The translations under genes were made by a program, and so were the position numbers. 64,000 nucleotides of DNA, taken from positions 124,001 through 188,000 of the forward strand of contig NZ_JBBUTK010000003.1 of the NCBI RefSeq assembly GCF_039592695.1, read 5' to 3'. The notes beneath the pieces were generated by a model that was given only the letters and a program-made list of their open reading frames with translations, had not been told where the DNA came from and searched no databases. Within the stretch, counting starts at the first letter, position 1; every line of letters starts with the position of its first letter. The stretch comes from Flagellimonas_A sp039592695 (GTDB lineage Bacteria > Bacteroidota > Bacteroidia > Flavobacteriales > Flavobacteriaceae). Of this stretch, positions 17,393 to 27,116 are shown piece by piece.

Positions 17393-18186
17393 AACTTCCA
17401 GCCTGCTGTGTTGACCTTCGCTTCCAGTTTTTCTTGAACGGATTCATCCATTTGGTGGAAAAAATCCAATCCTGAAACTTTTTCGAGACTATCCACAGAG
17501 ACCAAAAATCTTTTCAGGGATGCTTGGCTTTCCCTGTGAGGAAACAAAAATGCCAACACTTTGGTGTTTTTTCCATCTTTTCTAAAAATAATCTTGAAAA
17601 ACTGTTCAGGAACATCCACATCTTCTTCCCCGATTTCATAGAGATTATTATGCAGAATGCCTCCCGTAACGACGTATAAACTTCCATAGTTTTTACACCA
17701 ATAGCGCACCTGCTGTTCCAGTCGATTCCAAATACCGGTATTGAATGCTTTGTCTTGGGGCACGATATTGCTGGTGTAGAACGTTTCGTTGTAGGCATAC
17801 TCTGAAAACCTGCGATCACCCGCCGGACATAGATGCCCACGATCGTAACCCGAACCTCTGTAATTGCGCCAATCTGCTGACTTCGTCTTCACTTTTGGGT
17901 CTTCGATAAAATAGGGCCTTCTTCTGTCATCATTGGTCAAATGCTCTCTTTTCAATTCATAGGCTACCCATTCGGCCTGTTCATGCGGTTCACTGTATGA
18001 TAACATAAAATAATCGTGATGGATGATTGCTCCAGTATTCGATTTGGGCAATAACTCGGTATCAATTTTTGACGATGATGTCGATGCAGGATTAGAATAA
18101 GTATCAGGGGTATAGAAATTCTCAAAAACCCAGAAGCCCACCACACAGATGATGATCAAAATGGTGTAAACGGTTCTCTGCTTCAC
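17389..18186 (-). CDS. DNA/RNA non-specific endonuclease (NUC family), exported
   Basis: A 265-residue protein with one N-terminal hydrophobic segment (residues 6–24). The catalytic NUC motif DRGHLCPAGDRR appears near residue 118, with the His general base, followed by the TSNIVPQDKAFN metal-ligand region with its Asn. The family cuts DNA and RNA with a beta-beta-alpha metal site. The signal anchor suggests a periplasmic or surface role such as nutrient nucleic-acid breakdown. It is the only gene between rodA and prc and converges on rodA. Confidence 0.9.
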   Translation of the reverse strand: MKQRTVYTILIIICVVGFWVFENFYTPDTYSNPASTSSSKIDTELLPKSNTGAIIHHDYFMLSYSEPHEQAEWVAYELKREHLTNDDRRRPYFIEDPKVKTKSADWRNYRGSGYDRGHLCPAGDRRFSEYAYNETFYTSNIVPQDKAFNTGIWNRLEQQVRYWCKNYGSLYVVTGGILHNNLYEIGEEDVDVPEQFFKIIFRKDGKNTKVLAFLFPHRESQASLKRFLVSVDSLEKVSGLDFFHQMDESVQEKLEAKVNTAGWKF

Positions 18187-18214
18187 TGAATCAATGCTTG
18201 TTGTTCAAAAGAAA

Positions 18215-18236
18215 AAGTCCGGTCAAAACCGGACTT
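18215..18236 (-). terminator. Terminator downstream of prc
   Basis: AAGTCCGGT (18215–18223) pairs perfectly with ACCGGACTT (18228–18236) around a four-base loop. On the minus strand a T run follows, so it ends the prc transcript before the nuclease gene. Confidence 0.85.
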
Positions 18237-18261
18237 AAAATAAATGAATATTATTGGAAAA

Positions 18262-20469
18262 TCACCCTTTTACATCTGCAAGCTTTGGAGTGCTCCCCTT
18301 AAAATTGTTCAACTTTAGGTCTTGAAGCACGTTAACGGCTTCTTCAACATATACATCTTTTGCCAAGCTGGTATGCCATCTGTTTCTTTTCTCACGAAGC
18401 GTAGAATCTTTTGTGAACAGCTCATTTTCGTACTTGAGCGATTCAAACGTCAATTTAGAATCGTAGTCACGCAGGCTCTTGAAATACTCAGATTTCTTTT
18501 TTGCTATCCTTTCGTTGGTCTTGAACTCTTCGTAGTTGAGCGAAACCGTGGTTTCATCTTGCTGTTCTTTCAACCATTTGGCGTTTTCTTCAATCAAATT
18601 TATCTGTGAATTGTCTGCCAAGCGTTCTTTGCTACGGGCAATGGCTCCCTCAAAATCCATGTAGCCATCCCATACCTCATAATCAGCAGGTGAGATTTTA
18701 TCCCATTTCAATGGATTGGATTGGTCACGCTCACCCAAGTCGATATAACTGTATCGGTCTGGGACGACAATATCACTTTTAACACCTTCTAATTGGGTGG
18801 AACCTCCATTGATCCTGTAGAATTTCTGGGTGGTTAACTTTATGGCACCCAAATCACCGTGTTCGTTGCTTCTCACGATATTATCCAACGGAATCACATT
18901 TTGAACCGTACCCTTACCGAAGGTTTGCTTGCTCCCGATGACAACGGCCCTTTTGTAATCTTGCATGGCAGCGGCCAAAATTTCTGAGGCCGAAGCAGAA
19001 AGTTCGTTGACCAATATCACGAGTGGACCATCCCATTGAATGCGCTCGTCTTTATCTTCATGAACCTCTTTTCTTTTACCTGAAGAACGTACTTGCACCA
19101 CTGGGCCATCTTTGATGAACAAACCTGCCATCTCAACAACTGTTTTCAGTGAACCACCACCATTGTCACGAAGATCTAAGACAAGGCCTTCAACGCCCTC
19201 TTCTTTGAGTCGCTCTACTTCTTTGGCCACATCAGTAGCGGCGTTGCGTTCGGTATAATCCTCAAAATCCACATAAAACTTTGGCAAGTGGATAATACCG
19301 TATTTCTTGTTGTCTTTCTTGACAGTGGCCGATTTTGCATACGACTCTTCCAAAACAACAACATCACGTGTAATCGACACTTCTTCAACTGTACCATCGA
19401 CCCTTCTCACGGTCAAATCGACAATTGTGCCCTTGGGGCCCTTGATGAGTTTTATGGCATCATCAAGGCGCATACCCACAATATCGATAGGTTCTTCACC
19501 GTCTTGGCCTACCTTTAAAATCTCGTCACCAACCTCAAGGCTTTGCGCTTTCCAAACTGGGCCACCAGAAATGATTTCCACAATTTTGGCTCCCTCTGGC
19601 TTTTTTTGCAAGCGCGCACCGATACCTTCGAATTTACCTGACATGCTGATGTCAAATTTGTCTTTGTCCTCAGGGGCAAAGTAAAAAGTATGCGGATCAA
19701 ATTCATCAACAATAGTGTTAATATACTGCACGAACCAGTCTTTTCGTTCAAGGTCATCGACAAAATCAAAAAATTCGTCCAATGTCTTTTTGGTCGTATT
19801 GCGCGCGGCAACCTCTATATCTGCTATGGTCAAATCACCTACCTTGTCAGTGGCGTCAAAATCAAAGTCTTTGATTGCCATGCTGGCACTTGCCATATCT
19901 GCGGGTTGTTCGCCTTCATCAGTTACGTAGTACCCTGCCGCTTGCAGACCGTCAGAAATTTTATTGTCATATACTCCGAGCGTGTTGTATTTCAGTTGCT
20001 TTCTCCAACGCTCTTTAAGCTGTTTCTTGTTCTTTGCAAAAGACTCCTCGGCGTAATCAATATCGATGTTTTCATCCATCTTGTAATCAAACGGTTGCTC
20101 AAGAAGCTCTTTATAGATTTCTTTGGCCTCATCCATTCGTTTCATCAAGCGTTGGTACACCAAATTGAAAAAAGTGATATCAGTGTTCTTGATCTGATCA
20201 TCAATTTGAAAGCGGTACTGCTCAAATTCTTTAATATCGCTTTCTAAAAAGTATCGTTTTGTTGGGTCAATGACATCAATAAAATCATCGAATACGTTTG
20301 AAGAAAAGCTGTCATTGATATCTTTTGGCTCATAATGTCCTTTTTCAAGTACGTAGGTTATCAAATCAAGCAACAATTTGTCTTTATCATTGGTCTCAAA
20401 AGAGGTGTTACTGCATGATGCCACGGCCACCAAAATCACCATAAAGGCCAACGTGAAGTTCTTTTTCAT
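18262..20469 (-). CDS. prc: Tail-specific carboxy-terminal processing protease (S41A)
   Basis: A 735-residue protease starting at ATG 20469 with a lipoprotein signal (MKKNFTLAFMVILVAVASC). An N-terminal helical region is followed by a PDZ domain (about residues 240–330, FEGIGARLQKKPEGAKI…VWKAQ), the S41 catalytic core with DLRDNGGGSL, NELSASASEI (nucleophile Ser) and GKGTVQ (base Lys), and a long C-terminal helical DUF3340-like domain. It resembles E. coli Prc/Tsp, which trims periplasmic proteins and peptidoglycan hydrolases. A longer in-frame start at 20538 would bury the signal and is rejected. Confidence 0.95.
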   Translation of the reverse strand: MKKNFTLAFMVILVAVASCSNTSFETNDKDKLLLDLITYVLEKGHYEPKDINDSFSSNVFDDFIDVIDPTKRYFLESDIKEFEQYRFQIDDQIKNTDITFFNLVYQRLMKRMDEAKEIYKELLEQPFDYKMDENIDIDYAEESFAKNKKQLKERWRKQLKYNTLGVYDNKISDGLQAAGYYVTDEGEQPADMASASMAIKDFDFDATDKVGDLTIADIEVAARNTTKKTLDEFFDFVDDLERKDWFVQYINTIVDEFDPHTFYFAPEDKDKFDISMSGKFEGIGARLQKKPEGAKIVEIISGGPVWKAQSLEVGDEILKVGQDGEEPIDIVGMRLDDAIKLIKGPKGTIVDLTVRRVDGTVEEVSITRDVVVLEESYAKSATVKKDNKKYGIIHLPKFYVDFEDYTERNAATDVAKEVERLKEEGVEGLVLDLRDNGGGSLKTVVEMAGLFIKDGPVVQVRSSGKRKEVHEDKDERIQWDGPLVILVNELSASASEILAAAMQDYKRAVVIGSKQTFGKGTVQNVIPLDNIVRSNEHGDLGAIKLTTQKFYRINGGSTQLEGVKSDIVVPDRYSYIDLGERDQSNPLKWDKISPADYEVWDGYMDFEGAIARSKERLADNSQINLIEENAKWLKEQQDETTVSLNYEEFKTNERIAKKKSEYFKSLRDYDSKLTFESLKYENELFTKDSTLREKRNRWHTSLAKDVYVEEAVNVLQDLKLNNFKGSTPKLADVKG

Positions 20470-20666
20470 AAATCTATTTTTCTTGTGAAACGGTGCTAAA
20501 ATAGGGTTCCGATTCCGTTTCAAGTTCGCATTAATCAACTCGATATGAATTATCTAAGATACTGAAAAAACCATGCCAGTATCAGGTTTGCCGTTTAATA
20601 TTTTGTTAAACGACCCGAACCCTTATCCTTTTGAAAAACGTATTTTTACTCCATTAATTATCTGCA

Positions 20667-21449
20667 ATGAAAAAACCTTTGATCTTGGTGACCAATGATG
20701 ATGGCATTACGGCACCTGGACTCAGAGCACTGATAAGCGTAATGAAGCAGTTAGGAGAGGTAGTCGTTGTTGCCCCGGATAGCCCTCAATCGGGCATGGG
20801 CCATGCCATCACCATCGACAACACATTGCATTCTAAAAAAGTGACGGTGGACAAAGAAAGTGGTGCGCCACTGGAATATAGCTGCAGCGGTACGCCCGCC
20901 GATTGTGTCAAACTGGCACTTCGGGAACTTTTGGAGCGAAGGCCCGATATCTGTGTCAGTGGCATTAACCACGGATCCAATTCATCAATCAATGTCATTT
21001 ATTCCGGTACCATGAGTGCCGCCATTGAGGCGGGCATCGAAGGGGTACCTGCCATCGGTTTTTCACTTTGCGATTACTCTTGGGACGCAGATTTTCAGCC
21101 CGGTCTGGCAGCAGTAAAAAAAATCACCGAAGAGGCCTTGGAATTTGGTATTCCGAAAGGCACGGTGCTGAATGTGAACATCCCCAAAACAGATGAAAAA
21201 GGACCCAAAGGAATCAAGGTATGCCGACAAGCCAGGGCCAACTGGAAAGAGCAGTTTGACAAGCGTACCAGCCCCAATGGCAAGGAGTATTACTGGCTCA
21301 CCGGTGAATTTGAGCTGCTCGATGATGGCACCGATACCGATGAATGGGCACTTTCGAACAATTATGTTTCCGTGGTGCCCACCCAATTTGATATGACCGC
21401 ACACCATGTTTTACCGCAACTGAACAAATGGAACTTGAATGAACACTAA
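20667..21449 (+). CDS. surE: 5'/3'-nucleotidase SurE
   Basis: A 260-residue metal-dependent nucleotidase. The signature LVTNDDGITAPGL (metal-binding Asp pair) is at residues 7–19, APDSPQSGMGHAIT near residue 37, and SGINHGSNSSINVIYSGTMSAAIEA near residue 93. It removes phosphate from nucleoside monophosphates. The stop overlaps the start of the next small membrane-protein gene, and lpxB follows; this order recurs in Flavobacteria. Confidence 0.97.
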   Translation: MKKPLILVTNDDGITAPGLRALISVMKQLGEVVVVAPDSPQSGMGHAITIDNTLHSKKVTVDKESGAPLEYSCSGTPADCVKLALRELLERRPDICVSGINHGSNSSINVIYSGTMSAAIEAGIEGVPAIGFSLCDYSWDADFQPGLAAVKKITEEALEFGIPKGTVLNVNIPKTDEKGPKGIKVCRQARANWKEQFDKRTSPNGKEYYWLTGEFELLDDGTDTDEWALSNNYVSVVPTQFDMTAHHVLPQLNKWNLNEH

Positions 21450-21723
21450 AAAAGAAGTCGCTATCGGGTTTTTGGTCGGCATCATTGCCAACACCTTTGG
21501 AACCCTGCTATATATCTTGATTTTTTCGGACAGGGGCATTGTTGAAACCTTCAAAGCTGCCATCGAACAAGAGCACGTGGGCAGTCTGTTGGCACTTGGG
21601 GCCATCTTGAACCTAGTTGCCTTTTTTGGTTTTCTGAGGATCAAAAGGGATTATCGCGCACGTGGGGTCATGGTGGCCACTGTCTTAACGGCTTTGGTCA
21701 TTCTGTATTACAAGGTTTTCTAA
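21439..21723 (+). CDS. Small membrane protein between surE and lpxB
   Basis: A 94-residue protein with three hydrophobic segments (about 7–27, 48–65 and 73–92). It starts with ATG inside the last codons of surE, an 11-base overlap that implies co-translation. No catalytic motif is visible. It is a conserved hypothetical in this gene order; its function is unknown. Confidence 0.8.
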   Translation: MNTKKEVAIGFLVGIIANTFGTLLYILIFSDRGIVETFKAAIEQEHVGSLLALGAILNLVAFFGFLRIKRDYRARGVMVATVLTALVILYYKVF

Positions 21724-21734
21724 ATGCAAACACA

Positions 21735-21815
21735 AGTTTCAAATACAAACTCAAATATCAAATACTCCTGCACTGTTTATCAAAGGCGGACTATATTGGG
21801 TTTGAATTTGAAACT
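21735..21815. repeat. AT-rich inverted repeat before lpxB
   Basis: AGTTTCAAATACAAAC (21735–21750) and GTTTGAATTTGAAACT (21800–21815) are inverse repeats with one mismatch in 16. The element fills the gap before lpxB and resembles the one before groL. Confidence 0.6.
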
Positions 21816-21833
21816 CGATTTTGAGTTTTTTCT

Positions 21834-22943
21834 ATGAAATACTACATCATCGCCGGCGAAGCATCTGGGGATCTACACGGGTCAAACCTCATCAAAGCAT
21901 TGAAAAAGAAAGATGCCGATGCCCAAATTCGATGTTGGGGCGGTGATTTGATGGAGAATGCCGGGGGGCAATTGGCCAAACACTATAAAGAAATGGCCTT
22001 TATGGGGTTTTTTGAGGTGTTGGCAAACCTTCCCTCCATTTTTCAAAACATTCGGTTTTGTAAGGAGGACATTCAAGAGTTCAATCCCGATGTCATTATT
22101 TTTATCGATTTCTCTGGTTTCAACCTTCGCATTGCCGAATGGGTAAAGCAAAAAGGCTTCAAGACGAACTATTATATTTCACCCCAGGTATGGGCGTCAA
22201 GGTCAAGCCGAATCAAAAAAATAAAGCGGGATATCGACCAAATGTACGTTATCCTTCCTTTTGAAAAGGAGTTTTATGCTAAACATGGTTATGACGTCAA
22301 ATTTGTGGGCCACCCATTGCTGGATGCGATTGCAACTGCGGAATTGCCCGATGAATCTTCTTTCAGGTCTAAAAATGGGCTCCATTCCAAAAAACCTATT
22401 ATCGCATTGCTACCCGGAAGCCGAAAGCAAGAAGTAGCGAAAATGCTTTCTGTGATGCTCTCCGTTCAAAAAAATTTTGAGGATTATCAATTTGTCATTG
22501 CGGGCGCCCCAAGTTTGGATGATGATTTTTATGCCCCTTTCCTAAAAAATGAAAACGTCGGTTTTGTCTCGGGCCAAACCTATGCCCTGCTGCACAATGC
22601 CCATGCCGCTTTGGTCACCAGTGGCACCGCCACATTAGAGACTGCTCTTTTCAACGTACCCCAAGTGGTCTGCTACAAGGGCAACTGGGTCTCCTATCAA
22701 ATCGCCAAGCGTATCATCACTTTGGATTATATTTCACTGGTCAATTTAATCATGGATAAGGAAGTGGTCAAAGAACTGATTCAAGACGACCTCACTACTA
22801 AAAATCTGCATGCAGAACTCGAAAAAATACTTGACGAACCGAAACGGCAAAAGATATTGGATGACTACGAAATCTTAAGAAAAAAACTTGGCGGAATAGG
22901 TGCCAGCGAGCGCACAGCTTCATTGATTGTAGAAAATGCTTAA
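21834..22943 (+). CDS. lpxB: Lipid-A-disaccharide synthase LpxB
   Basis: A 369-residue GT19 enzyme that joins UDP-diacylglucosamine and lipid X at the inner membrane in lipid A synthesis. Motifs are IAGEASGDLHGSNL at the N-terminus, FIDFSGFNLRIA near residue 90, YYISPQVWASR, LLPGSRKQEV near residue 190 and TSGTATLETALF near residue 260. Length is normal. Confidence 0.98.
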   Translation: MKYYIIAGEASGDLHGSNLIKALKKKDADAQIRCWGGDLMENAGGQLAKHYKEMAFMGFFEVLANLPSIFQNIRFCKEDIQEFNPDVIIFIDFSGFNLRIAEWVKQKGFKTNYYISPQVWASRSSRIKKIKRDIDQMYVILPFEKEFYAKHGYDVKFVGHPLLDAIATAELPDESSFRSKNGLHSKKPIIALLPGSRKQEVAKMLSVMLSVQKNFEDYQFVIAGAPSLDDDFYAPFLKNENVGFVSGQTYALLHNAHAALVTSGTATLETALFNVPQVVCYKGNWVSYQIAKRIITLDYISLVNLIMDKEVVKELIQDDLTTKNLHAELEKILDEPKRQKILDDYEILRKKLGGIGASERTASLIVENA

Positions 22944-22988
22944 TTTTACCTTCCAACAACGAATGGCCGACCACTAAATCGTTATTGG

Positions 22989-23537
22989 ATGTTTCGCAAA
23001 ATTTTCTTCCCCATACTTATGATTGCCGTTGTCGGGTGCGCCTCAAAAAAGAAAACGGTGAGCACCAGAAATCCGCGTCCGACGGTGACCGTTGTTGCAT
23101 CAGGCGGAAAAGAAACAGCGCACCATACCAAAAAAAGGGACTACACAGAGAATAGCACTGCAGATGCCATTATCTCCGTCGCCATGGATTATGCCGGGGT
23201 GCGTTATAAATTTGGCGGCACCACCAAAAGAGGTATGGACTGTTCGGGCCTGGTTTACGTGGCCCTGAAAGAAAACGACATTCTTTTCCCCCGCATCTCG
23301 CATCAAATGGCCCAAGAGGGTAAAAAAATCAAGGTGAACCAGGTACAAAAAGGAGACCTCTTGTTTTTTGATACCCAAAAGCGAAGAAGGCGCATCAACC
23401 ATGTGGGTTTGGTCGTTGACGTCGACGGTGACGAAATCAAATTTATTCACTCAACCTCGTCGAGAGGGGTGATTGTCTCTTCACTGCGAGAGGGCTACTG
23501 GAACTACGCCTTTGTCAAGGCTACCCGTATTCTGTAA
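22989..23537 (+). CDS. NlpC/P60 (C40) peptidase lipoprotein
   Basis: A 182-residue protein with a lipoprotein signal (MFRKIFFPILMIAVVGC). The C40 catalytic domain spans about residues 55–180: Cys in GMDCSGLVYVAL, His in RINHVGLVVD and a third polar residue in IKFIHSTSS. Such enzymes cut D-Glu–diaminopimelate bonds in peptidoglycan stems. Its stop overlaps the comEC start by one base. Confidence 0.93.
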   Translation: MFRKIFFPILMIAVVGCASKKKTVSTRNPRPTVTVVASGGKETAHHTKKRDYTENSTADAIISVAMDYAGVRYKFGGTTKRGMDCSGLVYVALKENDILFPRISHQMAQEGKKIKVNQVQKGDLLFFDTQKRRRRINHVGLVVDVDGDEIKFIHSTSSRGVIVSSLREGYWNYAFVKATRIL

Positions 23538-25561
23538 TGCCGTTGCTCAAATTCATATCCATAAAACTTTGCTTTTCACTGATTCTTGGCATTCTTTTGG
23601 GATTCTATTTTTCTCTCAACCTCACTACATCAATCATTATTCTGTTGGTGTGCCTCATAGCCCTTGGCATCACATTTAAAGTTCAAAAAAGAGAGCATTT
23701 TCCTTTTTTTGGAATCACTGCCCTTATCACCACCACAGTACTGGGCTTTGTGCTGACCCAATTATCTCTTGGCAATACTTTGTTGAACCATTATTCGAAG
23801 TATGAGTTGGAGCAAAGCCACACTTGGCATCTCAAAATCACCGAAGTTTTAAAGCCCACATCCTTTTCAGATCGGTATTTTGCAGACCTGATTTCTTTGG
23901 AAGGAAAAAGGGTTTATGGTACCATTGCACTGCAAATTTCCCAAGACAGTACACCAGAAAATTTGAGTGTCGATGATGAATTGGTAATATATTCAAAAGT
24001 AGAGGATATAAAACCGCCCTTGAATCCCCATCAATTTGATTATCGGGATTATCTACAGAAAAAAGGAATCTATCATCAAATCAGAATTGGTGCTGCGCAG
24101 TACTTGCACATTGAAAATCCGTCAAGAACCGTTTTTGGTTTGGCATACGAGTTTCGCGAACAGTTGATTTCAAGATTGAGGCAATACGATTTTGGGGATG
24201 ATGAGCTTTCTATCATTCAAGCGTTGTTGCTCGGCAAACGGAGTGATATTTCTGAGGAAACCTATAACAATTACCGAAATGCCGGTGCCGTGCACATTTT
24301 GGCTGTTTCTGGTCTTCATGTGGGCATCTTGCTCTTGATCCTACAATTTTTATTGAAACCTTTGGAGCGATTGCCAAAAGGCAGAACCTTAAAACTATTG
24401 GCCATCATCGCATTGCTCTGGAGCTTTGCCTTTGTGGCAGGGCTGTCGCCTTCCATCATTCGGGCCGTGACCATGTTTTCGTTCTTGGCCTATGCCCTGC
24501 ACCTCAACAGGCCTACCAACACGTTCAATATCTTGGCTTTGTCAATGTTCTTCATTTTGTTGGTCAAACCCTTGCTTCTTTTTCAGGTGGGGTTTCAGAT
24601 GAGCTATGCCGCAGTGTTTGCCATCGTATGGATCTACCCGAAACTACAGCGGTTTTGGCACCCAAAGTCATGGCCCGTTCGAAAGGTCTGGCAATTACTA
24701 TCCGTTAGTTTGGCAGCACAGCTTGGGGTTTTGCCCATCAGTCTGTTCTATTTTCATCAATTTCCGGCACTGTTCTTTATCTCGAATCTGGTGGTGGTGC
24801 CGTTTTTGGGAATTGTTTTGGGAGGAGGTTTATTGGTTTTGCTTTTGGCCATGGTCAACTTATTGCCCGATTTTTTGGTGGCCGGTTACAATTTTTTGAT
24901 TGGCTTAATGAACGGTATCATCGAATGGGTCGCCCAACAGGAAGCTTTTGTCTTTCGTAATATCTCTTTTGATGGCATGCAATTGCTGTTGGGATATCTT
25001 CTTATCATTTCCCTTGTATTTACACTGCAACGCCCAAAATTCAAGAATCTGGCCTTTTTGTTGGTCGGTATTATCGCTTTTCAGGGATGGACCTTGTTTA
25101 CCAAATGGAATACCGCCCAAAGTGTACAATTGATTTTGGGGCATCAGACTGCCAATACCATTTTGATGCACCAAAACGGAAGCACATTGACCATAATGGC
25201 TTCCCAAAATGAAAAAGCCAATCGTATGATTACCAACTACAAAGTGGGTGAACATATCAAGACCATCCAACAAAAACCATTGCAAAACAGTTATCGATGG
25301 AAGAAGGCTTCCATTGTTGTTTTGGGTAGTACCGGAATCCTTCCCCCTAAAAAGCAAGTGGACTATTTATTGCTGACCCAATCGTCAAAAATCAATCTCG
25401 AACGGGTATTGGATTCCATCCAACCTAAAACCATCCTTGCCGATGGCAGCAATTACCAAAGCTATGTAGCACGGTGGAAAGCTACCTGTTCAAAAAGAAA
25501 GCTCTCCTTTCACTATACGGGCGAAAAGGGAGCGTATTATTTTGATGTGGACCAGAATTAA
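23537..25561 (+). CDS. comEC: ComEC/Rec2-family DNA uptake channel
   Basis: A 674-residue polytopic protein. It has an N-terminal hydrophobic pair, an OB-like DUF4131 region (about 90–200) and the competence core with HILAVSGLHVGILLLIL and SPSIIRAVTMFSF near residues 250–310. After the last helices only about 150 residues remain. They lack the HxHxDH metallo-beta-lactamase site found in longer ComEC, so the nuclease part is absent or degenerate, as is usual in Bacteroidota. It would carry single-stranded DNA across the inner membrane. It converges on the POT gene with a four-base overlap. Confidence 0.9.
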   Translation: MPLLKFISIKLCFSLILGILLGFYFSLNLTTSIIILLVCLIALGITFKVQKREHFPFFGITALITTTVLGFVLTQLSLGNTLLNHYSKYELEQSHTWHLKITEVLKPTSFSDRYFADLISLEGKRVYGTIALQISQDSTPENLSVDDELVIYSKVEDIKPPLNPHQFDYRDYLQKKGIYHQIRIGAAQYLHIENPSRTVFGLAYEFREQLISRLRQYDFGDDELSIIQALLLGKRSDISEETYNNYRNAGAVHILAVSGLHVGILLLILQFLLKPLERLPKGRTLKLLAIIALLWSFAFVAGLSPSIIRAVTMFSFLAYALHLNRPTNTFNILALSMFFILLVKPLLLFQVGFQMSYAAVFAIVWIYPKLQRFWHPKSWPVRKVWQLLSVSLAAQLGVLPISLFYFHQFPALFFISNLVVVPFLGIVLGGGLLVLLLAMVNLLPDFLVAGYNFLIGLMNGIIEWVAQQEAFVFRNISFDGMQLLLGYLLIISLVFTLQRPKFKNLAFLLVGIIAFQGWTLFTKWNTAQSVQLILGHQTANTILMHQNGSTLTIMASQNEKANRMITNYKVGEHIKTIQQKPLQNSYRWKKASIVVLGSTGILPPKKQVDYLLLTQSSKINLERVLDSIQPKTILADGSNYQSYVARWKATCSKRKLSFHYTGEKGAYYFDVDQN

Positions 25562-27093
25562 TGCACGTTGCCCATCAATCGCTTCATCAATGGCCCGAAC
25601 AAGATGACCACAGCCCCAGCCACCAAGGCGTATATTGCGATTAGTCGGAAACCATCTAAATACACATTCAGGGTTTCGAAACCGCCGACGTTGCTATCGG
25701 TACTCTCAATGGCCAGTTGTTTTGATATGAACCCCACAATCTGAAAGGCAAATGCCGAAGAGAGAAACCAAACCCCCATCATGAAGGCCACAATGCGTTT
25801 CGGGGAAAGGTCAGTGATTTTTGACAACCCTACCGGAGACATGAACAACTCACCCACTGAGAGAATAAAATACAGTGCCAACAAGTATGAGAAAGGCACC
25901 ATACCGTTTTCATCTGCGGCACCACCACTGAGGGAAACCACATAAAAACTAAGCCCCGCCAACAACAAGCCCATACCAAATTTGTAGGGGGTTCTTGGAT
26001 TGGATTTTCTTTTGGCCAACCAGGTCCACATAATAGATATGGGTATCGATAATATCACAATGAACATAGAGTTCAATGCATTGGTCTGACTGGCGTTGAT
26101 CAACGAAAGGTTCACGTTACGTGCCGCGAACAGCGTGATGACACTGCCATGAAGTTCATGGAACCCCCAAAAAATGGTCATGAAAAAAGTAATCAACACG
26201 GCCATGAACAATTTTTTCCGTTCATCCAAATTCGCCTTGAACATGATGTATGCCATGTAGGCCAATACCGCAATGCCAATGATGTAGAACAGTAAATTGA
26301 CGATGTTCGTATCTTCCAAAGCAGTGCCCTCTGCACCCAATGACTTGTACGAATACAATAAAAATGCGATAAGCGGGGCAGAAAGAAAGGCCAATATCTT
26401 GACCAATTGGTGTTGTGGAATTCCAATAATCTTTCTTTCATAGGTTTCAATACTCGGTGGTCTGCCCCCTTCACCAAAAACGTTCTTTTTGATACCGCTC
26501 CAAAAAAACAGCAGTCCGGTCAACATTCCTATTCCTGCCAAGCCAAAACCATAGTGCCACCCATACGTTTGGCCCAGCCAACCGCATAATAACGGTGAAA
26601 TAAAACCGCCAATATTGATGCCCATGTAGAAAATGGTAAATCCCGAGTCCTTTCTCGGGTCGCCATCTTTATATAGCGTACCTACAAATGTGGAAATATT
26701 GGGTTTGAAAAATCCGTTACCCACAATGATAAAGGCAAGTGCCAAGAAAAAAGCCATATTGTTTTCTATGGCCAATACAAAATGGCCCAAAGCCATCAGA
26801 ATACCCCCTAAAAAAATGGAGCTTCGCATCCCCAGAATGGTATCTGAGATACGACCTCCGATTACAGTCGAGGCATAGACCAATGACCCATAAGATGCGT
26901 AAACGGCGGCGGCGGCATAGTCTCGTGTGGAAAGTGCCTCAAAAATGACATTGACCATGTAGAGTGTGAGCAGTGCCCGCATTCCATAAAAACTGAAACG
27001 CTCCCACAATTCAGCAAAAAAGAGGTAAAACAGTCCCTTTGGATGCCCGAACAATTCATTGTTAGCTGTTGGATTTTCATTAATCTGTGCCAT
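25558..27093 (-). CDS. POT/PTR2-family proton-dependent peptide transporter
   Basis: A 511-residue membrane protein with about 12–14 helices. The proton-coupling motif ELWERFSFYGMRALLTLY is at residue 30 and the PTR2 signature FYMGINIGGFISPLLCG near residue 150. POT carriers import di- and tripeptides. It follows, on the same strand and 23 bases later, a dipeptidyl-peptidase gene whose products would be its substrates. Confidence 0.93.
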   Translation of the reverse strand: MAQINENPTANNELFGHPKGLFYLFFAELWERFSFYGMRALLTLYMVNVIFEALSTRDYAAAAVYASYGSLVYASTVIGGRISDTILGMRSSIFLGGILMALGHFVLAIENNMAFFLALAFIIVGNGFFKPNISTFVGTLYKDGDPRKDSGFTIFYMGINIGGFISPLLCGWLGQTYGWHYGFGLAGIGMLTGLLFFWSGIKKNVFGEGGRPPSIETYERKIIGIPQHQLVKILAFLSAPLIAFLLYSYKSLGAEGTALEDTNIVNLLFYIIGIAVLAYMAYIMFKANLDERKKLFMAVLITFFMTIFWGFHELHGSVITLFAARNVNLSLINASQTNALNSMFIVILSIPISIMWTWLAKRKSNPRTPYKFGMGLLLAGLSFYVVSLSGGAADENGMVPFSYLLALYFILSVGELFMSPVGLSKITDLSPKRIVAFMMGVWFLSSAFAFQIVGFISKQLAIESTDSNVGGFETLNVYLDGFRLIAIYALVAGAVVILFGPLMKRLMGNVH

Positions 27094-27116
27094 ATATTAT
27101 TTAGGTTTGGTTGGTA

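Noticed and set aside
19690..20247. A 185-codon plus-strand frame
   Set aside because: Antisense to the S41 protease; hydrophobic composition comes from reverse reading of Lys/Glu-rich codons.
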